A stretch of DNA of 7,499 bases from Erysipelotrichaceae bacterium (GTDB lineage: Bacteria; Bacillota_I; Bacilli_A; Erysipelotrichales; Erysipelotrichaceae). A model generated the notes under the pieces. The model worked only from the letters and a program-made list of their open reading frames with translations, had not been told where the DNA came from and did not search any database. Made by a program: the position numbers and the translations under genes. The stretch spans positions 1 to 7,499 of the forward strand of contig JANJWY010000236.1 of NCBI GenBank assembly GCA_024709285.1, in the 5' to 3' direction. The first letter of the stretch is position 1, and every line of letters starts with the position of its first letter. Positions 1 through 6,366 of the stretch are shown in pieces.

Positions 1-10
1 ATAAAGCAAT

Positions 11-97
11 GCCCGAGTGGTGAAATTGGTAGACGCAGTGGACTCAAAATCCACCAATAGTGATATTGTGACGGTTCGAGTCCGTCCTCGGGCACCA
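11..97 (+). tRNA. tRNA-Leu (anticodon CAA)
   Basis: This is a class II tRNA that reads UUG leucine codons. The 7-bp acceptor stem pairs GCCCGAG (11-17) with CTCGGGC (87-93), followed by discriminator A94 and an encoded CCA (95-97). The anticodon stem GTGGA/TCCAC encloses the loop CTCAAAA, placing anticodon CAA at 45-47. A long variable arm (stem CAATA/TATTG) and a T arm (GACGG, loop TTCGAGT, CCGTC) complete the fold. Only 10 bases precede it, so its promoter, or further upstream tRNA genes in the same transcript, lies outside the window. Confidence 0.97.
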
Positions 98-118
98 TTT
101 TATTTTATATCCTAATCG

Positions 119-150
119 ACCGCCGAAAATGATTATCTGGCGGTTTTTTT
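119..150 (+). terminator. Rho-independent terminator after tRNA-Leu
   Basis: The stem ACCGCC (119-124) pairs with GGCGGT (139-144) around a 14-base loop and is followed at once by a run of seven T. It lies 22 bases past the tRNA 3' end and probably ends the tRNA transcript. Confidence 0.85.
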
Positions 151-235
151 ATGCTTTTTACAGAATTCGAAAATCATATTCTTGGGACAACCAAATGTCT
201 CCATATGCAATCAGTAGTATGATTCTCATATAAAC

Positions 236-269
236 AAAAAACCTGCCATTGAGTTTTCAAATAGCAGGT
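236..269 (-). terminator. Rho-independent terminator of the 284-1282 gene
   Basis: On the minus strand, ACCTGC (from 269 down to 264) pairs with GCAGGT (246-241), followed by a T run (complement of the A run at 236-240). It lies 15 bases beyond the stop codon of the minus-strand gene ending at 284. Confidence 0.85.
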
Positions 270-283
270 AATCAATTCATTTA

Positions 284-1282
284 TTACGTGATTAATAATA
301 CCAAAATGATCAACAGGAGAATCGTAATAAATACTGAATTGCTTACGATCCCTACCTTAACCATCTTTCTCAATGATTCGACGGAGTATGGAGGAATATT
401 ATCCAAATCTAAGTTACGATACTCCTCGAGCATTTCATCTACATTATCATGCTCACTGTAACTGCCCGGACTGTCAGACAAATAGTGCTGGGCAAACGGA
501 AAATACAATGCCTCATCCACTTGATCCTTAAACAATCCCGGATACCAGGTATTTTCAATGGAATGAATCTTATCCAAATCCACTCTGCACGCATTCTCAA
601 CTTCCCTTGGATCAAACTTCATCGCAAAGGCCGCCGGCGAGTTTTTCGAAATTTCTCTGCCATATCCGACTGATAGGTTTCCTTCCAGCCAGAAACTCTT
701 TTCCACCGTCTTGTATTCAGCACCTTTACTGTCCATATCAAATATCAAAGCCCGATTCTTCTCTTCGTTGGCTATATCAACGATGATGTTGCCATCATAG
801 TCCGTCGTAAAAACCGCCTGCTTCGTCGTGCTGTCAATAACTCCTTTAAGAGCATCATGACTTAAGGTATTGGTATCATAATCCACAATGATCCAACTGA
901 TAAGCCCCGTTCTCTTACTTCTTGCAATCACATTGACTTCCAATCGGGTACCCGCAAAAGCGGATGTCTTCACATTAAAAGATGCAAATGCAATGTAATA
1001 CTTCGGTTCACCATCACTAAAGACTTTGGTTTTTTCAAGTTCAAAACCATCAGGAATCAATCTTCTGGCCCATTCCAAATCGATCAATTCATAGAACAGA
1101 AAAGTACTGTACGGTTCCACGACAAAACCCAGATACGGATTGTCCTTGCTTGAACTTTCCATGGCTTTGGCTTGGAATCTTCCAGGCACATACCTTAAAA
1201 GCGGACCAATCAAACGTAACGTTGCGATGTCTTCCGTTTTGATCATTTCTTCCACTTTTTTAATAAACTTATACTTACTCAT
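284..1282 (-). CDS. Unrecognised tail-anchored protein, possible acetoacetate-decarboxylase-like core
   Basis: The product is 332 residues with no confidently recognised function. Residues 45-145 (NPYLGF...FYELIDLEWARRLIPDGFEL...AFASFNVK...GTRLEVNVIAR...SWIIVDYDTN) loosely resemble the beta-rich acetoacetate decarboxylase/DUF2071-type fold. The catalytic lysine motif of true decarboxylases is not evident, so an enzymatic role is not claimed. Residues 195-210 (KSFWLEGNLSVGYGRE) may belong to the same domain. Residues 310-331 are strongly hydrophobic and end two residues later, which suggests a C-terminal tail anchor with the bulk of the protein cytoplasmic; there is no signal peptide. The frame is open to an ATG at 1375. 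I chose the ATG at 1280-1282 because AAGGGG sits 8 bases upstream and the upstream ATG falls inside the promoter -10 box. The gene stands alone with its own promoter and terminator, divergent from the gene at 1618. Confidence 0.8.
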   Translation of the reverse strand: MSKYKFIKKVEEMIKTEDIATLRLIGPLLRYVPGRFQAKAMESSSKDNPYLGFVVEPYSTFLFYELIDLEWARRLIPDGFELEKTKVFSDGEPKYYIAFASFNVKTSAFAGTRLEVNVIARSKRTGLISWIIVDYDTNTLSHDALKGVIDSTTKQAVFTTDYDGNIIVDIANEEKNRALIFDMDSKGAEYKTVEKSFWLEGNLSVGYGREISKNSPAAFAMKFDPREVENACRVDLDKIHSIENTWYPGLFKDQVDEALYFPFAQHYLSDSPGSYSEHDNVDEMLEEYRNLDLDNIPPYSVESLRKMVKVGIVSNSVFITILLLIILVLLIT

Positions 1283-1312
1283 ATGTGCGTCCCCTTGTTC
1301 TTCAATCAGACG

Positions 1313-1345
1313 GTTAAGGCTTTTATACCCCTTAACATAAGTTAA
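1313..1345. repeat. Overlapping inverted repeats in the leader of the 284-1282 gene
   Basis: GTTAAGG (1313-1319) and CCTTAAC (1330-1336) form a perfect 7-bp inverted repeat with a 10-base spacer. TTAAC (1332-1336) and GTTAA (1341-1345) form a second, tighter one that shares an arm. Both lie between the predicted transcription start (about 1368) and the ribosome binding site (1291-1296), so they could be operator half-sites or alternative leader hairpins. No regulator is identifiable. Confidence 0.4.
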
Positions 1346-1374
1346 ACTATATTTAGTAACTGCCCAATGATACA

Positions 1375-1403
1375 AGTATAGAATGTATCAAAAGAAAATT
1401 CAA
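1375..1403 (-). promoter_or_regulatory. Sigma-A-type promoter for the 284-1282 gene
   Basis: Read on the minus strand, the -35 box is TTGAAT (1403-1398), the spacer is 17 bases, and the -10 box is TATACT (1380-1375). Predicted transcription starts near 1368, giving a leader of roughly 85 bases. The -10 box overlaps the upstream-most ATG of the frame, which supports the downstream start at 1282. Confidence 0.65.
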
Positions 1404-1539
1404 TATTCATGATTGACATAGGTAATTTCAGCCGAATACCGACATGCTCTGACAACGGTACATGAGTGCATTTTAAGCAGGAGGATCTGAATCATCTGCT
1501 CTTTCCGAAATGTAATCACAAAAGGTTCTCAATAAAAAT
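1404..1539. other. Divergent intergenic region with no gene seen
   Basis: This is the core of the 332-base gene-free stretch between the divergent genes (1283-1614). It holds no open frame with convincing coding features and no RNA family I recognise. A weak hairpin (AGCAG 1476-1480 with CTGCT 1496-1500) and a direct repeat TTCTCAA (1526-1532 and 1540-1546) are visible. The hairpin has no T tract, so it is not a terminator. Confidence 0.5.
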
Positions 1540-1569
1540 TTCTCAACATTCTGAAGAAGTTCATATAAC
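1540..1569 (+). promoter_or_regulatory. Weak candidate promoter for the ADP-ribosylglycohydrolase-like gene
   Basis: TTCTCA (1540-1545), an 18-base spacer and TATAAC (1564-1569) form a plausible but imperfect sigma-A-type promoter about 50 bases before the start codon. The -10 box overlaps the palindrome at 1566-1578. A second possibility, TTGAAG (1570-1575) with TATACA (1591-1596), has a 15-base spacer and would start too close to the ribosome binding site. Confidence 0.3.
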
Positions 1570-1578
1570 TTGAAGTTA
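1566..1578. repeat. 13-base perfect palindrome, operator candidate
   Basis: TAACTT (1566-1571) and AAGTTA (1573-1578) are exact inverted copies around a single G (1572). The palindrome lies 36 bases before the gene start and overlaps the candidate -10 box, a position suited to repressor binding. It is short and AT-rich, so chance is possible. Confidence 0.35.
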
Positions 1579-1617
1579 ACCACCAGGTATTATACATTAT
1601 CGTAAAGGAGATTAATG

Positions 1618-2700
1618 ATGACAACTATCAAAGACAGAGCTCAAGGAGCTTTTATCGGGGCTTTAATTGGTGAGGCCTTGGGAGTCGGACCTCACTGGTA
1701 TTACGATTTACATGAGTTACGAAAGAATTATGGCGATTGGATCGATGATTACACCGAACCTAAACCTGACCGATACCATGCCGGATTAAAACCCGGGGAA
1801 CTCTCTCAGCAAGGATGGATCATTTTAAAAACAGCTGAATACTTAATCAGTCAGAAAGGATATGATCAGACCACCTTTGAGAAAATGATTGATGATGAAA
1901 TATTACCTCATCTGGACGGCACTCCCATGGGAGGTAAAGGCGGCTACACCAGTCAAGTCATGCGTCACTTATATCAAAGAAGAATGATCGAAAAACTTCC
2001 TTGGGATCAAGTAGCTAGCAACAGTGACACGACTGAGTCGTTGGAACGCAATATTCCCATGGCCATCTATTTCGCAGCTGATTTGAATCAACTGAGTCAC
2101 ATCGTTGCTTCCAATACCGCTCTGACACAAGCCGATGACATCGTTGGTTCTTTGTCGGTGGCTTTTAATCTGGTCTTGGCCATGCTGATCCGAGGTCACA
2201 AATTGGATGAAAATCTGAGCGGAAAGCTGATGAGAAAGGTTCATAAAAAGGAAATCCCCTTCCATGCGGTCACGACCGGAAACTTACAGGCACCAAAAAA
2301 AGGAGAACCTGCACCTTCAAATGCCGGACTGTTCGCATCGCCGGACGCCTTACTCTCACCTTCCTACATGGCCATGGCCGCAAAAGATCCGGATATCCGC
2401 ATCGAACCGGCCTGGAAGGCTTCACTTGTCTATGGAATGCCCTGTGCAATCTATCATATGTTGCCGGCAGCCTATTATCTGGCCGCACGATTTGACAGTG
2501 ATTTTGAATCCGGAGTTCTGCATGCGATCAACGGTGGCGGACAGAATCAGGTCAGAGCCATGTTGACCGGTGCGCTGATCGGTGCTCAAGTCGGATTGTC
2601 AGCCATTCCTCAACGGCTGATAGACGGACTAAAAGATAAAGAATTGTTGATTGAAATTGCAGAAAAACTAAGCGAGAATCTGAGCTTAATCAAAGAATGA
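1618..2700 (+). CDS. ADP-ribosylglycohydrolase-fold family protein, divergent metal site
   Basis: The product is 360 residues, probably soluble and cytoplasmic. The N-terminus (GAFIGALIGEALGVGPHWYYD, about 10-30) matches the glycine-rich first helix of ADP-ribosylglycohydrolases in the subgroup with an HWxYD motif. The HAG...GELSQQG stretch (54-66) and the C-terminal INGGGQNQVRAMLTGALIG (304-322, then AQVGLSAIP) match two further conserved blocks. Classical members bind two Mg2+ through a TDDT-type motif near residue 60 and a GGDTDT motif near the C-terminus. Here these read SQQG and GGGQNQ, so the usual metal aspartates are missing, and ADP-ribose hydrolase activity cannot be assumed. Residues 132-140 (VASNSDTTE) may supply other acidic ligands. 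AAAGGAG (1604-1610) lies 4 bases before ATG 1615 and 7 before ATG 1618; the second is preferred for spacing. The gene is monocistronic and ends at a shared terminator facing nagB. Confidence 0.85.
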   Translation: MTTIKDRAQGAFIGALIGEALGVGPHWYYDLHELRKNYGDWIDDYTEPKPDRYHAGLKPGELSQQGWIILKTAEYLISQKGYDQTTFEKMIDDEILPHLDGTPMGGKGGYTSQVMRHLYQRRMIEKLPWDQVASNSDTTESLERNIPMAIYFAADLNQLSHIVASNTALTQADDIVGSLSVAFNLVLAMLIRGHKLDENLSGKLMRKVHKKEIPFHAVTTGNLQAPKKGEPAPSNAGLFASPDALLSPSYMAMAAKDPDIRIEPAWKASLVYGMPCAIYHMLPAAYYLAARFDSDFESGVLHAINGGGQNQVRAMLTGALIGAQVGLSAIPQRLIDGLKDKELLIEIAEKLSENLSLIKE

Positions 2701-2732
2701 AAAATCCCGACCTGAACCGTCGGGACTTTTTT
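2701..2732. terminator. Bidirectional terminator between convergent genes
   Basis: TCCCGAC (2705-2711) pairs perfectly with GTCGGGA (2719-2725) around a 7-base loop. A T run follows on the plus strand (2727-2732) and an A run precedes it (2700-2704), giving a T run on the minus strand as well. It can therefore stop both the plus-strand gene ending at 2700 and nagB, whose stop codon begins at 2733 on the minus strand. The nagB stop overlaps the edge of the T tract. Confidence 0.9.
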
Positions 2733-3489
2733 ATATATACTTCTTGAGAATTTTAATATCTGTCAACGATGCCGCATCTTCATCAATGATAAAAATACAG
2801 TTGGGATGCATACGTAAGAAAGATACCGGCCACATCGGATCAATGTCCGTGTTTTCAAACGTTCTTTTAATAAGATCGGCTTTATGTTTGCCACTGGCAA
2901 CCACAAGAAACAGTTTGCACTTCATGATTTCTTCCATTCCGATGGATACTGCCTTTTTTGGAACAAGATTCATATCACCGCCAAAAAATCTTGAATTGTT
3001 CTGAATTGTGGTTTCATCAAGATTAACCACATGCGTATTGGCAATCAGCTTATCCCCGGGCTCATTGAATGCGATATGACCGTTAGATCCGATTCCTGTA
3101 ATCGCCAGATCCAACCCGCCTTTTGAAGCAATACTTTCACTGTAACTCTTGCACATTTCTTCAAGATCCGCAGCCATCCCATCCGGATAGAAAACATTCT
3201 CACTTTTGACATCCACAAATTTCAAAAAATGTTTTTGCATAAAATAGGCATAACTGTTCTCGTTATCCGCAGATATTCCTACATATTCATCCATGTCATA
3301 GGTAATCATATCTCTAAACGATACTTCCCCTTGTTTATACATATCCACCAGAACCTTATACATTCCAATCGGCGAACTGCCGGCAGGCAAACAAAAAATC
3401 AAGTCCGGTTTGCTCTTGACAGCACCAACCACAAGTTCAGCTGTCTTTTTGCTTACGACATCATAATCTTTTTCAATAAATAATTTCAT
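2731..3489 (-). CDS. nagB: Glucosamine-6-phosphate deaminase
   Basis: The enzyme converts glucosamine 6-phosphate and water to fructose 6-phosphate and ammonia, the last step of N-acetylglucosamine and amino-sugar catabolism, in the cytoplasm. The 252 residues are close to the usual Bacillota length. The phosphate-binding loop is LPAGSSPIGMY (34-44). DMDEY (65-69) holds the catalytic base Asp67. GIGSNGHIAFNEPG (132-145) holds His138 and Glu143, matching His143 and Glu148 of the E. coli enzyme. The E. coli Asp141 position is Asn136 here, a replacement I recall from Bacillus-type NagB. TRFF-like SRFFGG (166-171) and VASGKHKA (197-204) are also family blocks. The start is well supported: AAAGGAG (3497-3503) is 7 bases from the ATG. 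No nagA is adjacent in the window, no cre-like box was found, and no convincing promoter stands out in the 116 bases upstream. It appears monocistronic. Confidence 0.96.
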   Translation of the reverse strand: MKLFIEKDYDVVSKKTAELVVGAVKSKPDLIFCLPAGSSPIGMYKVLVDMYKQGEVSFRDMITYDMDEYVGISADNENSYAYFMQKHFLKFVDVKSENVFYPDGMAADLEEMCKSYSESIASKGGLDLAITGIGSNGHIAFNEPGDKLIANTHVVNLDETTIQNNSRFFGGDMNLVPKKAVSIGMEEIMKCKLFLVVASGKHKADLIKRTFENTDIDPMWPVSFLRMHPNCIFIIDEDAASLTDIKILKKYI

Positions 3490-3570
3490 CGCAAATCTCC
3501 TTTATCTTCGATGCTTAGGGCACTTTTTCATAGATTGAATCAAACTTCCTGTTTAACTCATATTACCATA

Positions 3571-3597
3571 GAAAAGGACACTGAATAACCCGTGTCC
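3571..3597 (-). terminator. Probable terminator of the psuKG operon
   Basis: On the minus strand GGACAC (3597-3592) pairs with GTGTCC (3581-3576), followed by TTTTC. It lies 9 bases past the psuG stop codon. The stem is only 6 bp and the T tract short, so termination may be partial, with some read-through toward nagB. Confidence 0.6.
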
Positions 3598-3605
3598 AAA
3601 AATTT

Positions 3606-4523
3606 TTATTGAAGTTTACTTAAAGCTACTGCCAACTGTGCTCCGACTTTGGCATTGTTATACACCAGCTGAATATTGGAATCTAAACTGTCTCCACCGG
3701 TCAGTTCTTTGACCTTCGCTAACAGAAAAGGTGTGCTTTCCTTTCCTTTGACACCGGCAGCAAACTGTTGCCGTATGGCTTCAGCAATTGCCTGATTGAT
3801 CACATTGGAATCCATTTCAAACGCTGCGGGAATGGGATTGGCCACAATCAGACCGCCATGCAAATTCAAATCCCACTTTGCTTTTATAGCAAGAGCAAGT
3901 TCCTGTGGGCTGTCTACACGATAATCCACCGGAAAACCGCTTTTACTCGTATAGAATGCCGGTAATTCATCGGTTTGATAACCAACCACCGGTACACCGT
4001 GAGTCTCCAAGTATTCCAATGTCAAACCGATATCCAAAATCGATTTTGCACCGGCACAAATGACCGCTACATTGGTCTGTGCCAACTCGATCAAATCCGC
4101 AGATATATCAAATGATGTTTCTGCACCTCGGTGTACGCCTCCGACACCGCCTGTGGCAAACACACGGATACCCGCCAAATCCGCCAATATCATCGTTGAA
4201 GCGACCGTTGTGGCACCGTTTAAACCTTTTGCAATAATAAACGGGATGTCTCTGCGTGAAGCCTTGACTACATCCCCCGCTTTTCCTAACATTTCGATTT
4301 CATCTCTGCTTAATCCGACTTTTAGTCTGCCATTCAATATGGCAATGGTTGCCGGAACAGCTCCATGGTCACGAATGATCTGCTCAACGTTCAACGCTGT
4401 CTCAACATTTTTCGGATATGGCATTCCATGGGAAATGATTGTCGATTCCAATGCGACCACTGGCTGATGATTCTTTATAGCTGACCTTACTTCTTCACTG
4501 ATATCCAGATATTTTTCAAACAC
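3606..4523 (-). CDS. psuG: Pseudouridine-5'-phosphate glycosidase
   Basis: The enzyme breaks the C-C glycosidic bond of pseudouridine 5'-phosphate to give uracil and ribose 5-phosphate. The product is 305 residues, near the 312 of E. coli PsuG, and is a cytoplasmic single-domain protein. Visible family blocks are ALESTIISHGMPYP (24-37), ATGGVGGVHRGAE (123-135), CAGAKSILDIGLTLEYLET (156-174) and VANPIP (227-232). By alignment from memory with E. coli, Lys160 matches the Schiff-base lysine (Lys166); Glu26, Lys87, Asp143 and Asn283 match its other active-site residues. The start is GTG at 4521-4523, with GGAGG (4537-4533) 9 bases upstream. The frame runs further upstream, but that extension lies inside psuK and has no ribosome binding site. 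The GTG overlaps the psuK stop (8 shared bases), implying coupled translation. Confidence 0.96.
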   Translation of the reverse strand: MFEKYLDISEEVRSAIKNHQPVVALESTIISHGMPYPKNVETALNVEQIIRDHGAVPATIAILNGRLKVGLSRDEIEMLGKAGDVVKASRRDIPFIIAKGLNGATTVASTMILADLAGIRVFATGGVGGVHRGAETSFDISADLIELAQTNVAVICAGAKSILDIGLTLEYLETHGVPVVGYQTDELPAFYTSKSGFPVDYRVDSPQELALAIKAKWDLNLHGGLIVANPIPAAFEMDSNVINQAIAEAIRQQFAAGVKGKESTPFLLAKVKELTGGDSLDSNIQLVYNNAKVGAQLAVALSKLQ

Positions 4524-5598
4524 GTTTGATTTCCTCCATTGTTTTAAGTAGTAATTGTTCACTGAAATTCGGATTGATCGTATCACTGGAAGATAAGGCC
4601 AGTCTTGATGCTGCCATGGCTATCCAAGCAGTATCCTCGATATTCAATCCTTTTAAATAAGCATAAACAAGCCCGGCCATAAAGGCATCCCCGGCACCTG
4701 TCGCATTGATGACATCGATTGGCGGCGATTGTAAGCGGATATGCTTATTTACATCAATGATAAACACTCCCTGAGACCCCAAGCTGATAAATGTTCGCTG
4801 ACTTTTCAGTGCTTCCGCCATTTCTTCAAGCGATAATGCGTCTTCATAAAGCGCTGAAAGCACCTTGGCTTCAAGCAAATTGGGTTTCAATGTGTGAATA
4901 GCTTGAATATATGGTTTAATTTTCTGAGCTTTCGATCCTGATACCGGATCGACGAAGAATATCGTATTCGGAAAACCTGTCAACAGGTATTCCAGAACGT
5001 CTTCTGAAAGATTGGTATCGAGTACGCAAAGCTGTGCGTGTTCGATCAGTGAGCGACGCGCTTTGATATCATCCACCATAAGAAAGTCGATTGTGTCCAT
5101 GTGATTGATTGAAACAGCCAAATCACGTGATTCATCCAAAATGCTCAAATAAGTCGAAGTCGGTGTCTGAGGTAAAATCAGGCAGTCTTGCATATGAAGA
5201 TTGATGGTTTGAGCATGTTTCAACATCTGCTGCCCATACAAATCATCACCAATCACACTGATCAACCGGGTCGTAATGTTCAATCTTGCACAATTCTCTG
5301 CAATATTGCGTCCGACACCTCCCAATGAAATCCGTACCTCACCGATGTTGGAATCCTTGTACATCAGCTGATTCTTCGGAGTTCCTTGAATATCAATGTT
5401 TGCGCCACCAATGACAACAATATAGGGTTCTTCTTGTACGATATACCCCTTACCTAAGATGTACCCCTTTTTTAACAGGTTGGTGATGTGAACAGCAACG
5501 GACGAACGGGTTATCATCAATCGATCCGCAAGTTCTTGTTGTGATATCATCGGTTCAGACTTCAAGATGTTCAATATTTCTTTTTCTCTTTGTGTCAT
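4516..5598 (-). CDS. psuK: Pseudouridine kinase with N-terminal winged-helix DNA-binding domain
   Basis: This is a PfkB/ribokinase-family sugar kinase, assigned as pseudouridine kinase because it is translationally linked to psuG. It would phosphorylate pseudouridine at the 5' position, making the PsuG substrate. The product is 360 residues. Residues 1-53 form a winged helix-turn-helix (QREKEILNIL, then SQQELADRLMITRSSVAVHI, then a wing GYILGKGYIV). The kinase domain runs from about 58: VVIGGANID (61-69), the sugar-binding loop LGGVGRNIAEN (92-102), DPVSGSK (217-223), LKPN (237-240) and NATGAGDAF (298-306) with catalytic base Asp304. E. coli PsuK lacks the HTH, whereas E. coli YeiI is a similar HTH-kinase fusion, so the architecture is known. 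The ATG at 5596-5598 is preferred because AAGGA (5607-5603) sits 4 bases upstream; an in-frame GTG at 5608-5610 has no such site. A strong promoter lies directly upstream. No nucleoside transporter gene is seen. Confidence 0.9.
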   Translation of the reverse strand: MTQREKEILNILKSEPMISQQELADRLMITRSSVAVHITNLLKKGYILGKGYIVQEEPYIVVIGGANIDIQGTPKNQLMYKDSNIGEVRISLGGVGRNIAENCARLNITTRLISVIGDDLYGQQMLKHAQTINLHMQDCLILPQTPTSTYLSILDESRDLAVSINHMDTIDFLMVDDIKARRSLIEHAQLCVLDTNLSEDVLEYLLTGFPNTIFFVDPVSGSKAQKIKPYIQAIHTLKPNLLEAKVLSALYEDALSLEEMAEALKSQRTFISLGSQGVFIIDVNKHIRLQSPPIDVINATGAGDAFMAGLVYAYLKGLNIEDTAWIAMAASRLALSSSDTINPNFSEQLLLKTMEEIKRV

Positions 5599-5612
5599 AA
5601 TTTCCTTCACTT

Positions 5613-5639
5613 TTGCTTATATTGTAATCTATTGCTTAT
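5613..5639. repeat. Direct repeat TTGCTTAT x2 at the psuK promoter, operator candidate
   Basis: TTGCTTAT occurs at 5613-5620 and exactly again at 5632-5639, a period of 19 bases (the minus-strand reading is ATAAGCAA). The first-transcribed copy abuts and slightly overlaps the -10 box; the other lies in the short leader. Bound protein here would block initiation, and the winged-helix domain of the PsuK encoded just downstream is an obvious candidate binder. The binding itself is inference. Confidence 0.45.
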
Positions 5640-5665
5640 TATAAACAATTTAAAATCAAAGTCAA
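5638..5665 (-). promoter_or_regulatory. Sigma-A-type promoter of the psuKG operon
   Basis: On the minus strand the -35 box is TTGACT (5665-5660), the spacer is 16 bases, and the -10 box is a perfect TATAAT (5643-5638). Transcription would start near 5631, about 33 bases before the psuK ATG. Confidence 0.8.
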
Positions 5666-5730
5666 GTGTAAAGTTCTCCCCTAAACACAAAATCATAAAT
5701 TAATGAGATAAATTCTAAAAGTCTTCGTTC

Positions 5731-6366
5731 TTACAAATCAGATGTGCTTTTCTTCATTTTATCTTCAATCAGTTTAAGATGAACCTTTCCTAAAAGTATT
5801 GACGCACTTATAGCACCAAACAAAGCCGACAACATATCCAATTGAGTGTCCCAAATATCTCCTTGCATATCCAAGATAAAAGACTGAGACATCCCGGACA
5901 GCTCAGATGCTGAATACTCAAGCAATTCCCATGAAGCAGAAAAACCAAGTACCATGGCTATGATGATCAGATTGGTTAGCTTACCATTTCTGACAATTCC
6001 CTTTCTGAGCAAGTATTCTTTGAAAATGAGAAACGGCACGAATCCTTGGGCAAAATGGGCAACCCGGTCATAATAGTTCCTTGTCCATCCGAATATTTCA
6101 CTAAGAGAGTCAAATAGCGGCACGTATGTGTAGGTATATTTTGCCCCTGCCATCAGTAAACATGCATACAGAAAACCAATAAAATACACAATTGTAGTAA
6201 ATGTGAATTTTTTATAAGAAAGTATAAATATCAACGATACTATGATGATCGGTGCACTTAACAAAATCCACCCGAAAGTCAGCTTATGATCTATGTAAGA
6301 CCAAACAAATACCAGAAGACCTATGATTAAAAGCAAAAGGTGGAATCTTTTTTCAGATATTTTCAA
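5731..6366 (-). CDS. YjdF/DUF2238-family inner membrane protein
   Basis: The product is a 211-residue polytopic membrane protein of unknown function, close in length to E. coli YjdF (about 209). Hydrophobic segments are at about 8-24, 32-50, 56-73, 131-147 and 178-193, with another possible near 105-119. Family signatures are RNYYDRVAHFAQGF (96-109), the acidic SWELLEYSASEL stretch (145-156) and QGDIWDTQLDML (168-179). The conserved charged residues near the membrane could form a catalytic or metal site, but no activity is established. The start is chosen as TTG at 6364-6366 because AAAGGAGG (6382-6375) lies exactly 8 bases upstream; the longer frame from ATG 6438 would place that ribosome site inside the gene. 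A perfect TATAAT (6406-6401) upstream is a likely -10 box without a good -35. No terminator is evident before the psuK promoter 65 bases downstream. Confidence 0.85.
   Translation of the reverse strand: MKISEKRFHLLLLIIGLLVFVWSYIDHKLTFGWILLSAPIIIVSLIFILSYKKFTFTTIVYFIGFLYACLLMAGAKYTYTYVPLFDSLSEIFGWTRNYYDRVAHFAQGFVPFLIFKEYLLRKGIVRNGKLTNLIIIAMVLGFSASWELLEYSASELSGMSQSFILDMQGDIWDTQLDMLSALFGAISASILLGKVHLKLIEDKMKKSTSDL

Noticed and set aside
11..150. tRNA-Leu as a possible attachment site of an integrated element
   Set aside because: No duplicated tRNA 3' end, integrase or mobile genes are visible, and the following genes look like normal chromosomal ones.
180..200. Short inverted repeat GGGACA/TGTCTC between the tRNA terminator and the next gene
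   Set aside because: The stem needs a G-T pair, is short and has no T tract; it is not distinguishable from chance.
1400..1495. 31-codon minus-strand open frame in the divergent intergenic region
   Set aside because: It has no strong ribosome binding site at good spacing and ends inside the promoter of the 284-1282 gene. Nothing in the peptide suggests a real small protein.
1476..1500. Hairpin AGCAG/CTGCT in the divergent region as a terminator or riboswitch part
   Set aside because: The stem has internal mismatches, there is no T tract, and no known riboswitch core sequence surrounds it.
2859..3004. Asn in place of the E. coli Asp141 in NagB as a sign of inactivity
   Set aside because: Bacillus-type NagB enzymes carry Asn at this position as far as I recall, and the other catalytic residues are intact. 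The residue itself lies near 3080, upstream of this span on the minus strand.
3504..3575. Promoter or cre-type catabolite box upstream of nagB
   Set aside because: TTGATT is present but no acceptable -10 box lies at the right distance, and no cre-like consensus was found.
4060..4467. Long plus-strand open frame opposite psuG
   Set aside because: It is an antisense shadow of a confidently identified gene, with no ribosome binding site or recognisable protein features.
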